Shown here: piece by piece, positions 24,543-33,404 of the stretch
How the letters are laid out: every line of letters starts with the position of its first letter
How positions within the stretch are numbered: the first letter of the stretch is position 1
Notes under the pieces: model-generated
What the model saw: only the letters and a program-made list of their open reading frames with translations
Told to the model about the DNA's origin: nothing
The model's database searches: none
Program-made: the position numbers and the translations under genes
Origin: Selenomonadaceae bacterium
Lineage (GTDB): Bacteria > Bacillota > Negativicutes > Selenomonadales > Selenomonadaceae
Length of the DNA: 46,317 nt
Assembly (NCBI GenBank): GCA_017554285.1
Contig: JAFZIQ010000058.1
Location: 1-46,317 of the forward strand
Direction: 5' to 3'

Positions 24543-24573
24543 TATAATATCAAAGCGAATTAAAGAATGTCAA
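24543..24573. promoter_or_regulatory. Divergent promoters sharing one -10 box
   Basis: Plus strand: TGGTATAAT (24540-24548), an extended -10 for the serine hydrolase. Minus strand: TTGACA (24568-24573) and TATTAT (24544-24549) with an 18-nt spacer, for the M15-opp operon. The two -10 boxes overlap by five bases, so polymerase cannot open both at once. Confidence 0.65.
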
Positions 24574-24594
24574 GCTGAATGGAGAAAATATGAA

Positions 24595-25773
24595 ATGCAT
24601 TTGGACGAAGAATTTTCGGCGATTGAAACACCGGGATTGGGCGTTATCGTTTACAAGGACGGCGAAGAAATTTATTCAAAGTTTTTGGGGCGGCGAGTTA
24701 TCGAGAGTTCAAAGCCCGTCACTCGTCAAACGCGATTCAGAGCGGCGTCTGTCTCCAAAATGTTTACGATTTTCAGCCTGTTGCAACTGGTCGAGCAAGG
24801 AAAAATAAATCTTGACGCGGACATAAGCGAATATTTAAATTTCACATTGCGCAATCCGAATCAGCCGCGAGAAAAAATTACGGCGCGAATGTTGGCAAGT
24901 CATACTTCATCACTGCGCGACGGAAAAATTTACAGCATACCGCCCGAAGTAAGCGTTAAAGAATTTTTTTATCCGAGCGGCGAATTTTGGGAAGGCGGCG
25001 TTCACTTTGCCGAAGAAAAGGTCGGCGAATATTTTACGTATTGCAATTTGAATTACGGACTGTTGGGGACGATAATTGAATCCGTGACGGGCGAGCGATT
25101 TGACATTTGGCAGAAGAAAAACATTTTAAAGCAACTCGACGCCCGCGCAGATTATGTGCCGAGTAATTTTGACCGAGCGGAATTTGAAATGCTGGGAACG
25201 AGTTATCGTAAAGAAAATCCTCAAGGCATTTGGGACGAATTCGGCGACTGGTACGGGCAAATCGACGACTCCAAAGGTCGGCAACCTGCGCGGGATACAA
25301 TTTCTCTTCAAAATGCTTACGACAAAAATTTTCGGCAAGAATACGATTTAAAAGATTATCGCGTCGGAACAAATGCAACTGTATTTTCTCCGCAAGGCGG
25401 CTTGAGAATTTCTTTTGAAGAATTGGCTCACGCTTTGGAAATGCTTATGAACGGCGGCACTTATCGCGGCAAAGAAATTTTGAGTAAAAAATCTGTCGAA
25501 GAAATGTTGAAGCCTCACTGGGTTTATAAGAATCATAACGGCGACACTTGCGACGGAGCGATATTATCTTACGGGCTGGGCGTTCACGGCTGTAAAGAAA
25601 ATTTAATCGGTCATACGGGCGAGGCGTTCGGGCTTTTATCGGGAATTTATTTTATTCCGAATACCAAAAGCGGTTTTGTTTTCATGCTTAACGGCGAGGC
25701 TTTGAAGGATTTCAATTACATTTTGGAGGAAAGAATTTTGAATACAATTTGCACGTTCCTTTTTCTTCATTGA
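24595..25773 (+). CDS. Beta-lactamase-fold serine hydrolase (class C/PBP4*-like)
   Basis: 392 residues. The SxxK motif is SVSK (~52-55) in FRAASVSKMFTIF, the second motif is YCN (~147, in the Y-x-N position), and HTG (~340, in GHTGEAFG) stands for the KTG box. This set is typical of class C beta-lactamase relatives such as esterases and D-amino peptidases. No clear signal peptide is seen from ATG 24595; the overlapping ATG at 24590 is in another frame. It is transcribed away from the opp operon from a shared promoter region. Substrate is unknown. Confidence 0.83.
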   Translation: MHLDEEFSAIETPGLGVIVYKDGEEIYSKFLGRRVIESSKPVTRQTRFRAASVSKMFTIFSLLQLVEQGKINLDADISEYLNFTLRNPNQPREKITARMLASHTSSLRDGKIYSIPPEVSVKEFFYPSGEFWEGGVHFAEEKVGEYFTYCNLNYGLLGTIIESVTGERFDIWQKKNILKQLDARADYVPSNFDRAEFEMLGTSYRKENPQGIWDEFGDWYGQIDDSKGRQPARDTISLQNAYDKNFRQEYDLKDYRVGTNATVFSPQGGLRISFEELAHALEMLMNGGTYRGKEILSKKSVEEMLKPHWVYKNHNGDTCDGAILSYGLGVHGCKENLIGHTGEAFGLLSGIYFIPNTKSGFVFMLNGEALKDFNYILEERILNTICTFLFLH

Positions 25774-25798
25774 TTTTTTGACGCGACTTTTCTATAAT
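25770..25798 (+). promoter_or_regulatory. Promoter of the hybrid histidine kinase gene
   Basis: TTGATT (25770-25775) and a perfect TATAAT (25793-25798) with a 17-nt spacer. The leader to the ATG at 25888 is about 80 nt. The -35 overlaps the stop codon region of the upstream hydrolase. Confidence 0.65.
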
Positions 25799-25887
25799 AA
25801 CCGTAACTTATCTTGAGGCTGTCTGCAGATTATAAGTGACGGCAAGCAATAATTTTCTCTGATTGTTCGATTAATGTGGAGGAAGTC

Positions 25888-28800
25888 ATGAATCAGATTA
25901 CAGAAACAAAAAGTGTGATGAACGAAAAAAAACGCGCCAACATAAAAAAACTTTTAATTTCTACGCTCGTAATCACATTCTTTGTCGGCGTTGTATTGCT
26001 GTATTACAACATGCTTTATAATCAAACTCGTGACAGCATTATCAAAAACGGACAATCAGCCGCCATACAGTCAAAGAATTATCTCAACGATTATCTTTCC
26101 ACAAGCATTGACGCAATTAAGCTGACGGCATACACGATAGACGGAATGCTCAAGAATAATAAAACCAACAAAGAAATACTTGATTACTTGGTGGGACAAT
26201 CCACAGCTGTAACCAGCACCGTTTTTGAAAACACGACCGGACTTTATGCTTATATCAAAGGCGAATATCTCGACGGCGCGGGTTGGGTTCCGGACGAAAG
26301 TTTTGTACCGACTGAACGCCCTTGGTATATAAAGACAGTAGAAAACAACGGAAATATAACGCTGATAGATCCTTATCTCGACGCACAGACCGGAAAAATC
26401 ACTATGACAATCTCAAAAAGGCTCGTCGACAGCAAAAGTATTGTGGCTATGGATATAGTCCTTGACCAAGTGCAAAATATCACCGAAGAATCCGTTAAAA
26501 CAGGCAAGTCCGATTACGAATTTATATTGGACAGTCGGAATATGGTCGTTGCCCACTCGGAAAAAGATGAGATCGGAAAGAATTACAGCGATGAAAAAGA
26601 TAACTTTTGGGCTGTAATTTTGGACAACGCCCAAAACGCCGATAATGATTTCTTTGAGTTTGATTATGAGGACGAGCATTATATTGTTTACTCCGAGAAG
26701 ATTGAAAATAACTGGCGGTGTCTGACAGTAAAAAATGCAACGAAGATATTCACGCCGTTAAAGATTCTCTTGATAATAACAATAGTGGTCGTAATTATTA
26801 TCGTGTTCATTCTTTCCTATATCCTCAACAAGTCAAATCAAAGATACAGCATGGCAAAAGAGTTGAATAAACAACTTTCCTCACTCTCAAATATTTATCT
26901 GTCTGTTTACGACATAGATGTTATCGAAGACACTTTTAAGGAAATACAATCGACGGATACAAACTCCTTATCAAAGGAAGAATATAAAAGTGCAAGCTCC
27001 ATGTTGGAGGCGATTATACGGCAAAGGGTAAACAAAATATCTCTGGACGATACACTCAGATTTATAAAACTTGATACCTTAAATGACCGTCTGAAAGATT
27101 CCGATACCGTAGCGATTGAATATCAGAATATAAACCAAAAGTGGCGAAGAATTCGTTTTATCGCCTCGCAACGTTTGAAGAACGGTATTGTTTCCAATGT
27201 GCTTTGGCTTGTTGAGGATATTGACAAGGAAAAAAAAGAACGCGATGAGTTGCTTAATCTTTCCGAACGTGCCTTTGCCGCGAGTGAGGCAAAATCTTCG
27301 TTCCTCTCCAACATGTCCCACGAAATACGTACTCCCATCAATACAATTTTGGGCATGAACGAAATCATTTTAAGGGAATGTAACGACTCGGAAATTATAT
27401 CGTATTCGGAAAGTATCAAGACCGCTGGCAATACGCTTTTGGGGCTAATCAACGATATTCTGGACTTCTCAAAGATTGAAGCCGGAAAGATAGAGATTAT
27501 ACCTGTGGATTACGACCTGTCCTCTCTGATTAATGACTTGGTAAGTATGATTCAAAACAAGGCGGAGAATAAAGGACTGGTTTTATCGCTTGAGTTTGAT
27601 AAAAAGTTGCCTAAAATGCTTTACGGCGATGAAGTCCGAATCAAGCAAGTTATCACCAACATTCTGACAAACGCGGTCAAATACACGGAAAAGGGCATTG
27701 TGACTTTCTCCATAGGATTTAAACGCATTGAAGAAGAGCCTGACAGCGTAATTCTGCTTGTTTCCGTCAAGGACACGGGAATTGGCATTAAACAGGAAGA
27801 CCTCAAGAAATTGTTCGCCGAGTTTGAACGTATTGAGGAAAAACGCAATCGGAATATTGAGGGCACGGGACTCGGCATGGCGATTACCAAGAATTTGCTG
27901 TACTTGATGAAAAGCAGTCTTAAAGTCGAAAGCGTTTACGGTTTGGGAACGAAATTTTCCTTTGAGTTAAAGCAGAAAGTAATCAAATGGGAGCCGCTCG
28001 GCGATTATGAGACTGCTTATAAGAAATCGCTTATCGAACATGGCAAATACAAAGAGAAATTCCGCGCTCCCAAAGCAAAAGTTTTGGTCGTCGATGATAA
28101 TCAAATGAATCTTATGGTTTTCAAGAATCTCTTAAAGCAAACGAGGATAAAAATTGACACGGCAACGGGCGGCGACGAAGGACTTATTTTAACTCAAAAT
28201 AATAAGTACGACATTGTATTTTTGGATCATATGATGCCGGATAAGGACGGTATCGAAACTCTGCGAGAATTAAGGGCGCAGAAAGACAATCCGAATCTTA
28301 CGACGCCGATGATTTGCTTAACGGCAAATGCAATATCGGGAGCAAGGGAAAAGTATCTTTCAACAGGATTTGATAATTATTTGACCAAGCCGATTAATCC
28401 CGACAAACTTGAGGAAATGCTGTTGGATTATTTGCCTAAAGAAAAGTTGGAAGGTTCTTTTAAAGACAATGTTGAAGTGCCGATTCAATCCGAACAGTCG
28501 CAAGCAAATTACAAATATCTGAATATCGCTGTGGGCTTGGGATACAGCAACGGCGAAGAAGATATGTTTAGGAGCGTCTTGGAAATGTTTTGCAATCTCA
28601 AGGACGAGAAACAAGGAAAAATCCAAAAGGCTTTTGAAAACGGCGACTGGAAAAATTATACTATTTTTATTCACGGCTTGAAGTCAACCGCGCTTTCCAT
28701 AGGCGGAGAACAGGTCGGAAAAGTTGCAAAGGAACTTGAGACGGCAGGCAATATCCTCAGAGACAGCAATTCTTCGGAATCGGAAAAACAAAAAGCTGAG

Positions 28801-28896
28801 GAGTATATAAAATCTCATCACGCCGAAGCAATGGAACTTTATGACAAACTTGTTGAAGAAGGCAAACGCTATATCAATGAAGAAAACGGCGTTTGA
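25888..28896 (+). CDS. Hybrid sensor histidine kinase with receiver and HPt domains
   Basis: 1002 residues from ATG 25888 (GGAGG five nt upstream; GTG 25876 would overlap that site). Order: membrane helix (~20-40), extracytoplasmic Cache-type sensor (~45-285, with the ERPWYIKTVE motif), second helix (~294-314), a linker domain, HisKA with phospho-acceptor His478 (MSHEIRTPIN), HATPase (NAVKYT; DTGIGI; GTGLGMAI), receiver with Asp780 (DIVFLDHMMPDKDG) and C-terminal HPt with His929 (HGLKS). All phosphorelay steps are in one chain. No output regulator is adjacent. The Cache domain suggests a small organic ligand. Confidence 0.93.
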   Translation: MNQITETKSVMNEKKRANIKKLLISTLVITFFVGVVLLYYNMLYNQTRDSIIKNGQSAAIQSKNYLNDYLSTSIDAIKLTAYTIDGMLKNNKTNKEILDYLVGQSTAVTSTVFENTTGLYAYIKGEYLDGAGWVPDESFVPTERPWYIKTVENNGNITLIDPYLDAQTGKITMTISKRLVDSKSIVAMDIVLDQVQNITEESVKTGKSDYEFILDSRNMVVAHSEKDEIGKNYSDEKDNFWAVILDNAQNADNDFFEFDYEDEHYIVYSEKIENNWRCLTVKNATKIFTPLKILLIITIVVVIIIVFILSYILNKSNQRYSMAKELNKQLSSLSNIYLSVYDIDVIEDTFKEIQSTDTNSLSKEEYKSASSMLEAIIRQRVNKISLDDTLRFIKLDTLNDRLKDSDTVAIEYQNINQKWRRIRFIASQRLKNGIVSNVLWLVEDIDKEKKERDELLNLSERAFAASEAKSSFLSNMSHEIRTPINTILGMNEIILRECNDSEIISYSESIKTAGNTLLGLINDILDFSKIEAGKIEIIPVDYDLSSLINDLVSMIQNKAENKGLVLSLEFDKKLPKMLYGDEVRIKQVITNILTNAVKYTEKGIVTFSIGFKRIEEEPDSVILLVSVKDTGIGIKQEDLKKLFAEFERIEEKRNRNIEGTGLGMAITKNLLYLMKSSLKVESVYGLGTKFSFELKQKVIKWEPLGDYETAYKKSLIEHGKYKEKFRAPKAKVLVVDDNQMNLMVFKNLLKQTRIKIDTATGGDEGLILTQNNKYDIVFLDHMMPDKDGIETLRELRAQKDNPNLTTPMICLTANAISGAREKYLSTGFDNYLTKPINPDKLEEMLLDYLPKEKLEGSFKDNVEVPIQSEQSQANYKYLNIAVGLGYSNGEEDMFRSVLEMFCNLKDEKQGKIQKAFENGDWKNYTIFIHGLKSTALSIGGEQVGKVAKELETAGNILRDSNSSESEKQKAEEYIKSHHAEAMELYDKLVEEGKRYINEENGV

Positions 28897-28908
28897 TTAT
28901 AAATTTAT

Positions 28909-28945
28909 GCGTGCCGGTATGCAGATTTTGAGTTTACCGACACGC
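28909..28945 (+). other. Stem-loop between kinase and aminotransferase genes
   Basis: GCGTGCCGGTA and TACCGACACGC form an 11-bp stem with one mismatch and a 15-nt loop in the 77-bp gap. No T run follows directly, so termination is uncertain; it could be a partial terminator or an RNA-stability element. Confidence 0.5.
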
Positions 28946-28973
28946 AAAGAAAAAATTTTGGAGGCTTTTAAAT

Positions 28974-30194
28974 ATGACAGCAACACACGCGGCGGGCAGG
29001 AAGTTAAAAGACGCAATCTTTGACGCGAATCAAGCTTGCAACGAGGCAATAAAAATTCACGGAAAGGAAAAAATCACCAATGCGACAATCGGAGTAGTCT
29101 TGAATGAGGAAGGCAAACTTGCGACACTTTCAACCGTCGAAGAAGTTTTCCGCTCAATGGAAATGTCGGAGCTGGTTGCCTACGCGCCGATTTCGGGATT
29201 GCCCGATTATATGAATGCGGTAATTGATTTGACTTTTGCCGACAACAAGCCCGAAGGATATTTCGGTGCAGTGGCGACGGCGGGCGGCACGGGCGCGATT
29301 CATCATGCGATAGCCAACTATGCCGAGCGCGGCGAAGCGGTTTTGACTTCCGATTGGCGTTGGGGCACTTACGATATAATTTGTAACGAGACGGGCAAAC
29401 GCCTTGAGACTTTTAAACTTTTTGACGACGCTTTGAACTTTAACATTAACGATTTTGCGGTTAAGGTCGACGCTCTGTTGAAGAATCAGAAATCTTTGCT
29501 CGTGATTCTCAACACGCCCGCGCATAATCCGACGGGTTACGCAATCAGCGACGACGAATGGGATAAAATTCTTGCAGTGCTTTCCGCGCAGATTTCGAGC
29601 GGCAAAAAAATTTCGTTGCTTGTCGACATTGCCTATATTGATTTTGCGGGCGAAAAGAATGAGAGTCGCGCTTTCATGAAAAAATTTTCCAACCTGCCCG
29701 AAAATTTTTTTGTAATGGTAGCGTTCAGCATGTCGAAGAGTTACACATTTTACGGACAGAGGACGGGCGCGCTTATCGGCATTTCGGCGAACGAGAAAAT
29801 TATTGACGAATTTAAAAACGTCAGCAAATATTCTTGTCGAGCGGCTTGGTCGAATGTCAATCGCGGGGCGCAAGCTTTATTAGTCAAGCTCAATGCGGAT
29901 AAAGAGATTCAAGCCAAATACGAGGCGGAGCGCAGTGAACTTTATCAAATGGTTAAACGCCGCGCAGATGTTTTCGTTGAAGAGGCGGCGGCTTGCGGCT
30001 TGCGGATTGTTCCTTACAAGGGAGGATTTTTTATCGCGATACCCGCCGAAAATCCCGCCGAAGTTTGTCGAAAACTGCATGGCGATTTAATTTTTGCCGT
30101 CCCGTTGAAGTTGGGAATAAGAGTTGCGGCTTGTTCGACTTCCTTTGAAAAAATGCACGGCTTAGCCGAAAAAATCTGTTCCGCCATGAAATAA
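28974..30194 (+). CDS. Class I/II aminotransferase (aromatic/aspartate type)
   Basis: 406 residues. The PLP lysine is in FSMSKSYTFYGQRTGALIG (~Lys257), the Asn/Pro motif is LNTPAHNPTG (~180-190), and the C-terminal Arg binding the substrate carboxylate is in LKLGIRVAAC. The pattern fits fold-type I enzymes close to aspartate and aromatic-amino-acid aminotransferases. GGAGG precedes the ATG. Substrate not determinable. It converges on sucD across a terminator. Confidence 0.9.
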   Translation: MTATHAAGRKLKDAIFDANQACNEAIKIHGKEKITNATIGVVLNEEGKLATLSTVEEVFRSMEMSELVAYAPISGLPDYMNAVIDLTFADNKPEGYFGAVATAGGTGAIHHAIANYAERGEAVLTSDWRWGTYDIICNETGKRLETFKLFDDALNFNINDFAVKVDALLKNQKSLLVILNTPAHNPTGYAISDDEWDKILAVLSAQISSGKKISLLVDIAYIDFAGEKNESRAFMKKFSNLPENFFVMVAFSMSKSYTFYGQRTGALIGISANEKIIDEFKNVSKYSCRAAWSNVNRGAQALLVKLNADKEIQAKYEAERSELYQMVKRRADVFVEEAAACGLRIVPYKGGFFIAIPAENPAEVCRKLHGDLIFAVPLKLGIRVAACSTSFEKMHGLAEKICSAMK

Positions 30195-30205
30195 ACTATC
30201 TTTGC

Positions 30206-30245
30206 AAAAAAATTTCTCCCCGCCGTTTGACGAGGAGATTTTTTT
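30206..30245. terminator. Bidirectional terminator between aminotransferase and sucD
   Basis: A7 - TTTCTCC - CCGCCGTTTGACGA - GGAGA - T7. The stem is extended by A-T pairing of the flanking runs and works in both directions, as expected between convergent genes. Confidence 0.75.
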
Positions 30246-30260
30246 ATCGAAAAATTTTTC

Positions 30261-31163
30261 TCAGCATGTGTGGCAAATTTCGTAAATGCCTGCGCGTTTC
30301 AGAGTTTCAACGACAGTATCGCCGATATGCGCAACGGTATCCGCAACTTCAATTCCGACTGCGTTAAGAGCTTTAATCTTATCTGCCGCCGTACCTTTGC
30401 CGCCGCTGATAATCGCGCCCGCATGTCCCATACGTTTACCCGCAGGAGCTTGACGACCCGCAATAAATGCCGCAACCGGTTTTTCGGGCATATTTTCCGC
30501 AATCCAACGAGCCGCATCTTCTTCAGCGTCGCCGCCGATTTCACCAATCATTAGAACGGCTTTGGTATCGTCGTCTTCCTTGAAAAGTTTCAGCACGTCG
30601 ATAAAATCCATGCCCTTAATCGGATCTCCGCCGATTCCGACCGAAGTCGTAATTCCTATTCCCGCATTCATGAGTTGAAAAGCCGCCTCGTAAGTCAAAG
30701 TTCCGGAGCGCGAAACTAATCCGACGTGCCCTTTCTTCTGAACATTTGCAGGAATAATTCCGAGTTTAGCCTCGCCCGTCGTCATAATGCCGGGACAATT
30801 CGGACCGATAAGCCGCGTTTTTTTGCCGTACATGTAGCGACGAACTTTTACCATATCCAAAACCGGAATGTGTTCGGTAATGCAGACGACCAAATCAAGT
30901 TCCGCGTTGACTGCCTCAAGAATCGAATCTGCCGCGAATGCCGCCGGTACATAAATAACAGACGCCGTTGCGCCCGTCGCTTTGACTGCGTCCTCAACCG
31001 TGTTGAAAACGGGAACGCCTTCGACCGTTTGCCCCGCTTTACCGGGCGTCACTCCGCCGACGATATTTGTACCGTAAGCAATCATCTGTTTGGTATGAAA
31101 AGTCGCCGCCTTGCCCGTAATACCCTGCACTATAACTTTTGTGTTCCTGTCAACCAAAATCAC
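30261..31163 (-). CDS. sucD: Succinyl-CoA synthetase alpha subunit (ADP/GDP-forming)
   Basis: 300 residues, normal length. The CoA-binding Rossmann half begins [26 protein letters not shown], and the phosphorylated His is in [14 protein letters not shown] (~His245). GPNCPGIM is conserved. The enzyme links succinyl-CoA cleavage with nucleoside triphosphate synthesis. The beta subunit gene (sucC), normally adjacent, is absent: the upstream neighbour is the divergent motA. SucC must be encoded elsewhere, or a paralogue is used. The leader holds a 7-nt repeat array. Confidence 0.93.
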   Translation of the reverse strand: MILVDRNTKVIVQGITGKAATFHTKQMIAYGTNIVGGVTPGKAGQTVEGVPVFNTVEDAVKATGATASVIYVPAAFAADSILEAVNAELDLVVCITEHIPVLDMVKVRRYMYGKKTRLIGPNCPGIMTTGEAKLGIIPANVQKKGHVGLVSRSGTLTYEAAFQLMNAGIGITTSVGIGGDPIKGMDFIDVLKLFKEDDDTKAVLMIGEIGGDAEEDAARWIAENMPEKPVAAFIAGRQAPAGKRMGHAGAIISGGKGTAADKIKALNAVGIEVADTVAHIGDTVVETLKRAGIYEICHTC

Positions 31164-31181
31164 TTTCTACACTCCTCTTTT

Positions 31182-31259
31182 AGCTGTCAGCTTTCAAGAT
31201 TTGCTTTTTCTGACAGCTGACCACTGTCCACTGAACACTGACCACTCTCCACTGACCAC
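31182..31259 (-). repeat. 7-nt repeat array, AGTGGTC family, in sucD leader
   Basis: On the plus strand: TGACAGC, TGACCAC, TGTCCAC, TGAACAC, TGACCAC, TCTCCAC, TGACCAC (31211-31259), seven heptamers in step. AGCTGTCAG (31182-31190) pairs with CTGACAGCT (31210-31218), giving a 9-bp hairpin. Read on the minus strand it is the GTGGTCA family seen in the nagZ and oppA signals. It forms most of the sucD 5' leader. Confidence 0.9.
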
Positions 31260-31268
31260 TTTTTTTGC

Positions 31269-31297
31269 AGTATACAAATTTTCCATATCAAAATCAA
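31269..31297 (-). promoter_or_regulatory. sucD promoter
   Basis: On the minus strand, TTGATT (31292-31297) and TATACT (31269-31274) with a 17-nt spacer. Transcription should start near 31262, exactly at the edge of the repeat array, so the array would be at the 5' end of the message. The remainder of the gap up to motA (31298-31430) shows only a 12-T run at 31349-31360 and no clear motA promoter. Confidence 0.6.
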
Positions 31298-31449
31298 GCG
31301 CAATTATTCGGGGCGTAAATCTTTCAAAAAAATTTAGCGGCGGCAGGATTTTTTTTTTTTGCATTGAACAGGAACTTAGCGATTCGGCATGACCGAAAAA
31401 TTTTTAGCGTGTAAGTTTTCAGCTCTAAGACAGGAGGAGGAAGCTGATT

Positions 31450-32223
31450 TTGGAAAAATCTACAGTAATAGGGTTAGTGGGCGGAATAATTTCCGTTTTC
31501 GTCGGCATGATTCTCAAGGGTGCGCCGTTGACTGCATTGAATAACCCCGCCGCGTTCTTGATAATCATCGGCGGAACCATTGCCTGTTTGTTCAATGCTT
31601 TTACAATGGAGCAAATGTCGAAAGTTCCGACGCTCTTTAAACTTTTACTGCGCGGCAATGAAGAGCAAAGTAAAGGCGAATTGGTTAAAACCTTTGTTGA
31701 CTTATCGCAACTTGCTCGCCGCGAAGGTATTCTGGCTTTGGAAAGCCGCGTAGAAAGCATTGAGGATCCTTTTTTTAAAAACGGTTTGAGTATGGTTATC
31801 GACGGTATGGATCCCGAATTTGTCGAATCGGTTTTGGATGCCGAACTTGCAATCATGGAACAGCGTCATGCTGAAATGCGCTCGATATTCTCGCAAGCGG
31901 GAACTTATGCTCCTACGCTGGGCGTTTTGGGCGCGGTCGTCGGACTTATCGCGGCTCTTGGTAACTTGAATGATATTGACAAACTCGGTCACTCAATCGC
32001 GGCGGCGTTCGTCGCAACGATTCTGGGTATCTTTACGGGTTACGTTTTGTGGTTGCCCTTTGCCAACAAACTCAAAATCAAATCAGAAAATGAAGTCGGG
32101 CATAAGCGCATGATTATGGAAGGAATTTTATCGTTGCAAGCGGGCGATTCGCCGACTCAGATTGAATCGAAATTGATGATTTACATTCCTCAAACCGAAC
32201 GCGAGGCACTCAAGGAGGGGTAA
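31450..32223 (+). CDS. motA: Flagellar motor stator protein MotA
   Basis: 257 residues from TTG 31450, preceded by AGGAGGAGG. Four membrane helices: ~5-22 and ~34-50, then after a large cytoplasmic domain ~153-172 and ~185-205. The Pro of the YAPTLGVLGAVVGL segment and the charged cytoplasmic loop (REGILALESRVE) are typical of MotA. With MotB it makes the proton or sodium channel that drives the flagellum. Other flagellar genes are outside the window. Confidence 0.93.
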   Translation: MEKSTVIGLVGGIISVFVGMILKGAPLTALNNPAAFLIIIGGTIACLFNAFTMEQMSKVPTLFKLLLRGNEEQSKGELVKTFVDLSQLARREGILALESRVESIEDPFFKNGLSMVIDGMDPEFVESVLDAELAIMEQRHAEMRSIFSQAGTYAPTLGVLGAVVGLIAALGNLNDIDKLGHSIAAAFVATILGIFTGYVLWLPFANKLKIKSENEVGHKRMIMEGILSLQAGDSPTQIESKLMIYIPQTEREALKEG

Positions 32224-32226
32224 AAT

Positions 32227-33021
32227 TTGGCTAAAAAGAAACATGCTAAAAAGCACGAAGAAGAAGCCAGTGAGGCTTGGCTCCTGCCTTACTCCGATTT
32301 GATGACGTTATTGTTGGCTTTGTTTATATGTTTGTTTGCGATTTCGCAGACCGACCAAACGAAACTTGTACAGATGGCGCAGGCATTTACGGCGGCATTT
32401 AATTTGGGCGGACCTTCATTCTTCGATAAAGCCGGACCCAGCAACAGCATGCAACGCGAAATAATTACTTCGGAGGACGCGGGCAACGCGGCTTATCTGC
32501 AAGAGAATCAACAACTGCAGGATTTGCAACAGCGACTTGAAGAGTACATTCGCGAAAACAATTTGCAAGATGAATTGTCTACCGAGTTGCAAGAAGAAGG
32601 CTTGATGATTCGGATAAGGGAAAAGGCTTTATTCCCTTCGGGTTCTGCAGATTTGGTTCCGGAATCACAGCGAATCGGTCCGATAGTGGCGGGCTTATTG
32701 GCTGAAGTTCCCGAACGAGTTTTAATATCGGGACACACGGACACCGACCCGATTAACACGGCGCAATTCCCCTCGAACTGGGAGTTGAGTTCGACACGCG
32801 CTTTAACGTTCATGAAATATTTGCTGTCGATTAACAACAATCTCAATCCCGCGAGATTTTCCGCGATAGGTTACGGCGAATATCGCCCCATAGCCATGAA
32901 TGACAGCGATGAGAATAAGCAGAAAAATCGCCGCGTGGAAATTCTTATTGCGAGGTCGCTTACTTTCAATCCCAATGAGGGTTTTAAGGCACAAACCGAC
33001 GCGGATTTGGTAGCAAAATGA
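32227..33021 (+). CDS. motB: Flagellar motor stator protein MotB
   Basis: 264 residues from TTG 32227 (AAGGAGG upstream). A Lys-rich N terminus is followed by one helix with the ion-binding Asp24 (PYSDLMTLLLALF), a plug/linker with a Gln-rich coiled coil (~93-120) and an OmpA-like peptidoglycan-binding domain (ISGHTDTDPINT ... SNWELSSTRA ... KNRRVEILI). It anchors the stator to the wall. Three bp after motA; the stop overlaps acpS. Confidence 0.94.
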   Translation: MAKKKHAKKHEEEASEAWLLPYSDLMTLLLALFICLFAISQTDQTKLVQMAQAFTAAFNLGGPSFFDKAGPSNSMQREIITSEDAGNAAYLQENQQLQDLQQRLEEYIRENNLQDELSTELQEEGLMIRIREKALFPSGSADLVPESQRIGPIVAGLLAEVPERVLISGHTDTDPINTAQFPSNWELSSTRALTFMKYLLSINNNLNPARFSAIGYGEYRPIAMNDSDENKQKNRRVEILIARSLTFNPNEGFKAQTDADLVAK

Positions 33022-33383
33022 TTATCGGGCTGGGCACTGACATTATTGAGATTGAGCGCGTAAAAAAAGCTGTTGGCAAGAAAATTTTTAGAGATAATGT
33101 CTTCACAGAAATTGAACAAGATTATTGCGAAAGTCGCGGAAAAAATTCCGCCGCCTCCTATGCCGCAAGGTTTGCCGCTAAGGAGGCTTTTTTCAAGGCA
33201 TTGGGGACAGGGATTTTCACTAGTCTCAAAGACGTTGAAACAGTCAAAGATTATTTGGGTGCTCCCAAAATCAATCTGCGCGGGAAGGCAAAAAGTTTGG
33301 CTGATGATAAATGCGTTAAGAAAATTTCTGTAAGCTTGAGTCACTCGCGGGAATTTGCGACGGCAATTTGTGTATTGGAATAA
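33018..33383 (+). CDS. acpS: Holo-[acyl-carrier-protein] synthase
   Basis: 121 residues, the usual size. GLGTDIIEIERV carries the Mg-binding Asp, and ARFAAKEAFFKALGTG carries the catalytic Glu/Lys. It moves 4'-phosphopantetheine from CoA to acyl carrier protein. Its ATG overlaps the motB stop (ATGA), so a housekeeping enzyme is coupled to the motor genes. The nnr gene follows after 21 bp, a common Firmicute pairing. Confidence 0.94.
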   Translation: MIIGLGTDIIEIERVKKAVGKKIFRDNVFTEIEQDYCESRGKNSAASYAARFAAKEAFFKALGTGIFTSLKDVETVKDYLGAPKINLRGKAKSLADDKCVKKISVSLSHSREFATAICVLE

Positions 33384-33404
33384 AATTTTGGAGGAAAGTT
33401 TTGT

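Noticed and set aside
31349..31360. 12-T run upstream of motA as a second phase-variable promoter
   Set aside because: No -35 and -10 pair flanks it at suitable spacing, unlike the RTX promoter.
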